15,708 nt of DNA from contig CAYURR010000062.1 of the NCBI GenBank assembly GCA_964446745.1, positions 1-15,708 of the forward strand. Direction: 5' to 3'. The position numbers were made by a program, and so were the translations under genes. Position 1 is the stretch's first letter, and each line of letters starts with the position of its first letter. Below the pieces are notes generated by a model. That model was not told the DNA's origin. It saw only the letters and a list, made by a program, of their open reading frames with translations, and searched no databases. The DNA comes from CAYURR01 sp964446745 (GTDB taxonomy: Bacteria > Bacillota > Clostridia > Lachnospirales > WQUN01). Shown in pieces: positions 14,438-15,708 of this stretch.

Positions 14438-14483
14438 TTCCTCACGGCGAAGTCTGCCGCGAGGTGAGCCGCGAAGCGGCTGA
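14438..14483 (+). repeat. Palindromic repeat unit, copy 1
   Basis: A 46-base unit differing from copy 2 (14524-14569) at three positions. It folds into two hairpins: CCTCACGGC (14440-14448) with GCCGCGAGG (14456-14464), one A-C mismatch, and AGCCGC (14467-14472) with GCGGCT (14476-14481) around a GAA loop. No coding frame fits it. Confidence 0.8.
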
Positions 14484-14493
14484 AGTCTTATGA

Positions 14494-14518
14494 GCATATT
14501 TTGCGAAGCAAAATGTGC
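14494..14518 (+). repeat. Hairpin with GCGAAGC cap between the two repeat copies
   Basis: GCATATTTTGC (14494-14504) pairs with GCAAAATGTGC (14508-14518) over 11 positions with one T-G pair and a GAA loop. The apex GCGAAGC is the same as in both flanking repeat copies although the stem sequence is different. There is no T run beyond, so it is not a standard terminator. Confidence 0.7.
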
Positions 14519-14523
14519 GAATA

Positions 14524-14569
14524 TTCCTCACAGCGCAGTCTGCCGTGAGGTGAGCCGCGAAGCGGCTGA
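14524..14569 (+). repeat. Palindromic repeat unit, copy 2
   Basis: Second copy of the 46-base unit, starting 86 bases after the first. First hairpin CCTCACAGC with GCCGTGAGG (14542-14550), one A-C mismatch at a different site from copy 1; second hairpin AGCCGC/GCGGCT with GAA loop, identical to copy 1. The left arm of copy 1 and the right arm of copy 2 would pair perfectly. Confidence 0.8.
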
Positions 14570-14796
14570 TGAATGCTAATTCCAGTTAAGGACGTATTTG
14601 AGGTGCTCCTGCCGCTACAAGTCAGTTACAAGGTATAGCAAGACTATCGCTTGAACTCGGGATATATGCTATATGCGCCGTATGCTTATATAATACAGAA
14701 TTAAGGGGGCTGACTATTTATTTTATAATAATTGCCTTAATAAACGCTGGCATTAACAATTAATATCCATAATACAAAGCGATTAGGAGAAATGCA
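14570..14796 (+). other. Intergenic spacer without recognised gene
   Basis: With the repeats and the groEL terminator this completes a gene-free stretch of about 400 bases after groEL. I see no tRNA or other RNA gene. The composition turns AT-rich from about 14,690. A possible promoter is TTAAGG (14701-14706), 17-base spacer, TATAAT (14724-14729): the -10 is perfect but the -35 is poor. Another TATAAT at 14689-14694 has no -35. AGGAG (14785-14789) is the RBS of the next gene. Confidence 0.5.
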
Positions 14797-15525
14797 TTGA
14801 AAAAGAAAAAAATGCTATTGATAGTGATTACATTATTTTTAGTTGCTATAGCTATTATGCTTACTAATTTTTACCCGCTGTTATTTATGAAACCCGTAGC
14901 TACAGGGGTAATTACAAATACTGAAGTATTGGCTGTAAAAGATAGAATGGGCACTATGTATGCAATACAGTCAGACGAAGGATATATTTTAATAGACGCT
15001 GGTTCAGATGTAAAAGCGCTTGAAAAAACGTTACAGCAAGAAAACATATCAACCGAAATCGTAAAGAGCATATTCTTAACTCATTCCGATGCTGACCATG
15101 TAGCTGCTGTGAGCTTGTTCCTTAATGCGTCTGTATATATGAGTGAAGATGAGTTGCAGATGGTAAACGGTGAAATAAAGCAAGGTAAGAATAACAGTAA
15201 TTCAATTCTTAATTCCATAGGGCTGAACAACATTATGTTGCTTGAAGATGAACAGGAAGTGACTATTGGTGAACACACTATAAAAGGCATTAAAGCGCCA
15301 GGCCATACAACAGGCTCTATGGCTTATTTAGTTGACAAAGATTATCTATTTACAGGAGATTGTTTTAGGGTAAGTAATAACAAACTACTCACTCACCCTT
15401 TTACAAGGGACGAACAACTAAGCGAAGTTTCAATTAGAAGACTTTATGATATTATTGGAAGCACTAAGTTAACGTTTACAACACATTACGGCTACTATAA
15501 ATCAAATGCTCTGAAGATTGATTGA
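14797..15525 (+). CDS. Membrane-anchored MBL-fold metallo-hydrolase
   Basis: A 242-residue metallo-beta-lactamase-fold protein with an N-terminal Lys cluster and a hydrophobic segment (about residues 6-31), which suggests membrane anchoring or secretion with the catalytic domain outside. Metal motif: THSDADH with His96, Asp98, Asp100 and His101 (Asp98 replaces the usual His), APGHT with His170, GD with Asp188 and a final THYG His230. The start is TTG at 14797, seven bases after AGGAG; the ATG at 14812 would drop the first five residues. The gene is markedly richer in A and T, and in codons such as TTA and AAA, than the genes to its left, which suggests transfer. It is 34 bases before the metallophosphoesterase gene. 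The substrate is unknown. Confidence 0.8.
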   Translation: MKKKKMLLIVITLFLVAIAIMLTNFYPLLFMKPVATGVITNTEVLAVKDRMGTMYAIQSDEGYILIDAGSDVKALEKTLQQENISTEIVKSIFLTHSDADHVAAVSLFLNASVYMSEDELQMVNGEIKQGKNNSNSILNSIGLNNIMLLEDEQEVTIGEHTIKGIKAPGHTTGSMAYLVDKDYLFTGDCFRVSNNKLLTHPFTRDEQLSEVSIRRLYDIIGSTKLTFTTHYGYYKSNALKID

Positions 15526-15559
15526 ATTGAACGATAAGCGTAAGCACTGGGGGGACAAA

Positions 15560-15708
15560 ATGCGTACAGCTATTATATCTGACATACACGGGAATTATCG
15601 CGCACTGATAAAGGTATTGGAAGACGCTCGGGCGGAGGATGTAAGTAATTTTGTTTTTTTGGGCGATTATGTTTTAGATTTTCCGTATTCAAATGAAGTG
15701 GTGCGGGA
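15560..15708 (+). CDS. Calcineurin-like metallophosphoesterase, 5' part only
   Basis: The first 49 codons of a gene that runs past the window end. The start MRTAIISDIHGNYRAL contains the metallophosphoesterase motif DxH followed by GN, and FLGDYVLDFP contains the second motif GD. These metal ligands identify the superfamily, whose members hydrolyse phosphomono- or diesters, including nucleotides and phosphoproteins. GGGGGG (15549-15554) lies five bases before the ATG. It follows the MBL gene by 34 bases and may share its transcript. The specific substrate cannot be judged from this fragment. Confidence 0.85.
   Translation, partial: MRTAIISDIHGNYRALIKVLEDARAEDVSNFVFLGDYVLDFPYSNEVVR

Noticed and set aside
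12817..14445. Open frame of 542 codons antisense to groEL
   Set aside because: It has Cys- and Leu-rich composition with no family character and no RBS, and it mirrors the biased codons of groEL.
14438..14569. CRISPR array
   Set aside because: Only two copies with imperfect identity, the repeat is 46 bases with internal hairpins, and the stretch between is itself a palindrome; no cas genes are near.
14580..14700. tRNA or other small RNA gene
   Set aside because: I found no cloverleaf arms, no T-loop or anticodon stem, and no convincing structure outside weak short repeats.

Overview
The window looks like a chromosomal segment of a spore-forming, Gram-positive Bacillota bacterium, probably an uncultured member of class Clostridia. 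The support is a perfect CIRCE operator in front of groES-groEL, a CotS-type spore coat gene, strong purine-rich Shine-Dalgarno sites, consensus sigma-A promoters, intrinsic terminators and several protein families typical of Clostridia (YxjI-like, a DUF6062-like cysteine protein, an OGG1-type glycosylase). Base composition is intermediate up to about 14,650 and then turns clearly AT-rich.

Layout. (1) 42-4840, plus strand: CCA-adding enzyme with its own terminator, then a three-gene run of CotS-like spore coat pseudokinase, PEGA-domain membrane protein and HAD-like protein. The terminator hairpin of the first gene carries the ribosome binding site of the coat gene, and a sigma-K-like -10 box lies just before it. 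(2) 4818-6196, minus strand: a metallo-beta-lactamase-fold hydrolase and a YxjI/LURP-one-like protein, convergent with and overlapping the HAD gene; their terminator is embedded in the HAD coding sequence. (3) 6259-11256, minus strand: a four-gene export module made of a cysteine-rich DUF6062-like protein, a single-pass membrane protein and two ABC half-transporters that overlap by four bases. (4) 11282-12253: divergent promoters whose -10 boxes overlap, then an OGG1-type 8-oxoguanine DNA glycosylase. (5) 12269-14435: HrcA/CIRCE-controlled groES-groEL with a strong terminator. (6) 14438-14569: a cluster of imperfect tandem palindromes, three of them capped by the same GCGAAGC hairpin. (7) 14690-15708: an AT-rich tail with a membrane-anchored MBL-fold protein (TTG start) and the start of a metallophosphoesterase, possibly acquired DNA.

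Most genes belong to known families and no complete new defence or mobile system is evident. The best leads are the terminator/RBS/sporulation-promoter overlap at 1247-1315, the mutually exclusive divergent promoters at 11282-11334, the export module with no obvious substrate, the tandem palindromes at 6224-6252 and the GCGAAGC hairpin cluster at the composition boundary.
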